Origin: CAYSUS01 sp964434165
Lineage (GTDB): Bacteria > Planctomycetota > Planctomycetia > Pirellulales > Thermoguttaceae
Reading direction: 5' to 3'
DNA: 5,873 nt
Assembly: GCA_964434165.1 (NCBI GenBank)
Contig: CAYSUS010000208.1
Coordinates: forward strand, 1 to 5,873
Shown one piece after another: positions 5,843 to 5,873 of this stretch (position 1 is its first letter; each line of letters starts with the position of its first letter). The position numbers and the translations under genes were made by a program. The notes under the pieces are model-generated. The model was given only the letters and a program-made list of their open reading frames with translations, was not told the DNA's origin and did no database searches.

Positions 5843-5873
5843 CGTAGGGTGGGCGAGCGCAGCGAAACCCACC
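5843..5873 (-). repeat. 31-base palindromic dispersed-type repeat, copy 2
   Basis: Read on the minus strand this begins GGTGGGTTTCGCTGCGCTCG and ends CCCACCCTACG. The outer GGTGGG and CCCACC segments are complementary. It matches the plus-strand copy at 1392-1422 at 26 of 31 positions. Sequences of this general form are familiar to me as intergenic repeats in many GC-rich bacteria. It runs to the window edge and may extend further. Confidence 0.7.

Overview
This GC-rich window carries one minus-strand gene cluster for a multi-subunit, flavin-dependent [FeFe] hydrogenase of the HydABC (electron-bifurcating or NAD-linked) type. Read in the direction of transcription, from the right edge to the left, the order is: a small stand-alone cyclic-nucleotide-binding-domain (cNBD) protein (5765-5322), hydC (NuoE-like, 5289-4747), a very large hydB (NuoF-like) fused in frame to a GltD/NfnB-like NAD(P)H oxidoreductase (4750-1607), a 298-base spacer full of repeats, and hydA, the H-cluster catalytic subunit (1308 to beyond base 1; the C-terminal part is outside the window).

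The three proximal genes are tightly packed: 32 bases lie between the cNBD gene and hydC, and hydC and hydB overlap by four bases (ATGA). They are very likely co-transcribed. hydA is separated by the repeat-rich spacer but has the same orientation and belongs to the same enzyme. Expected electron flow, from knowledge of HydABC enzymes: NADH meets FMN in HydB, and electrons pass through the Fe-S clusters of HydB, HydC and HydA to the H-cluster, coupled to ferredoxin. The unusual element is the second flavin/nucleotide module on HydB. It could add an FAD site and an NAD(P)H site to the same complex, linking H2, NAD(H), NADP(H) and ferredoxin. That is inference from domain content.

The non-coding DNA holds several palindromic or dispersed-type repeats: a CTCCC/GGGAG nested hairpin (1338-1373); two diverged, oppositely oriented copies of a 31-base repeat (1392-1422 and 5843-5873) that bracket the cNBD-hydC-hydB block; a long imperfect inverted repeat (about 1441-1603); and a 10-bp-stem hairpin just upstream of the cNBD gene (5787-5819).

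Organism: a GC-rich, strictly or facultatively anaerobic fermentative bacterium, judged from the oxygen-sensitive hydrogenase and the strong G/C preference at third codon positions. The repeat-laden spacers resemble those of large-genome environmental bacteria, but the lineage cannot be fixed from this sequence. No RNA genes, CRISPR arrays, transposases or phage genes were seen. The long plus-strand open frames are antisense shadows of the hydrogenase genes.
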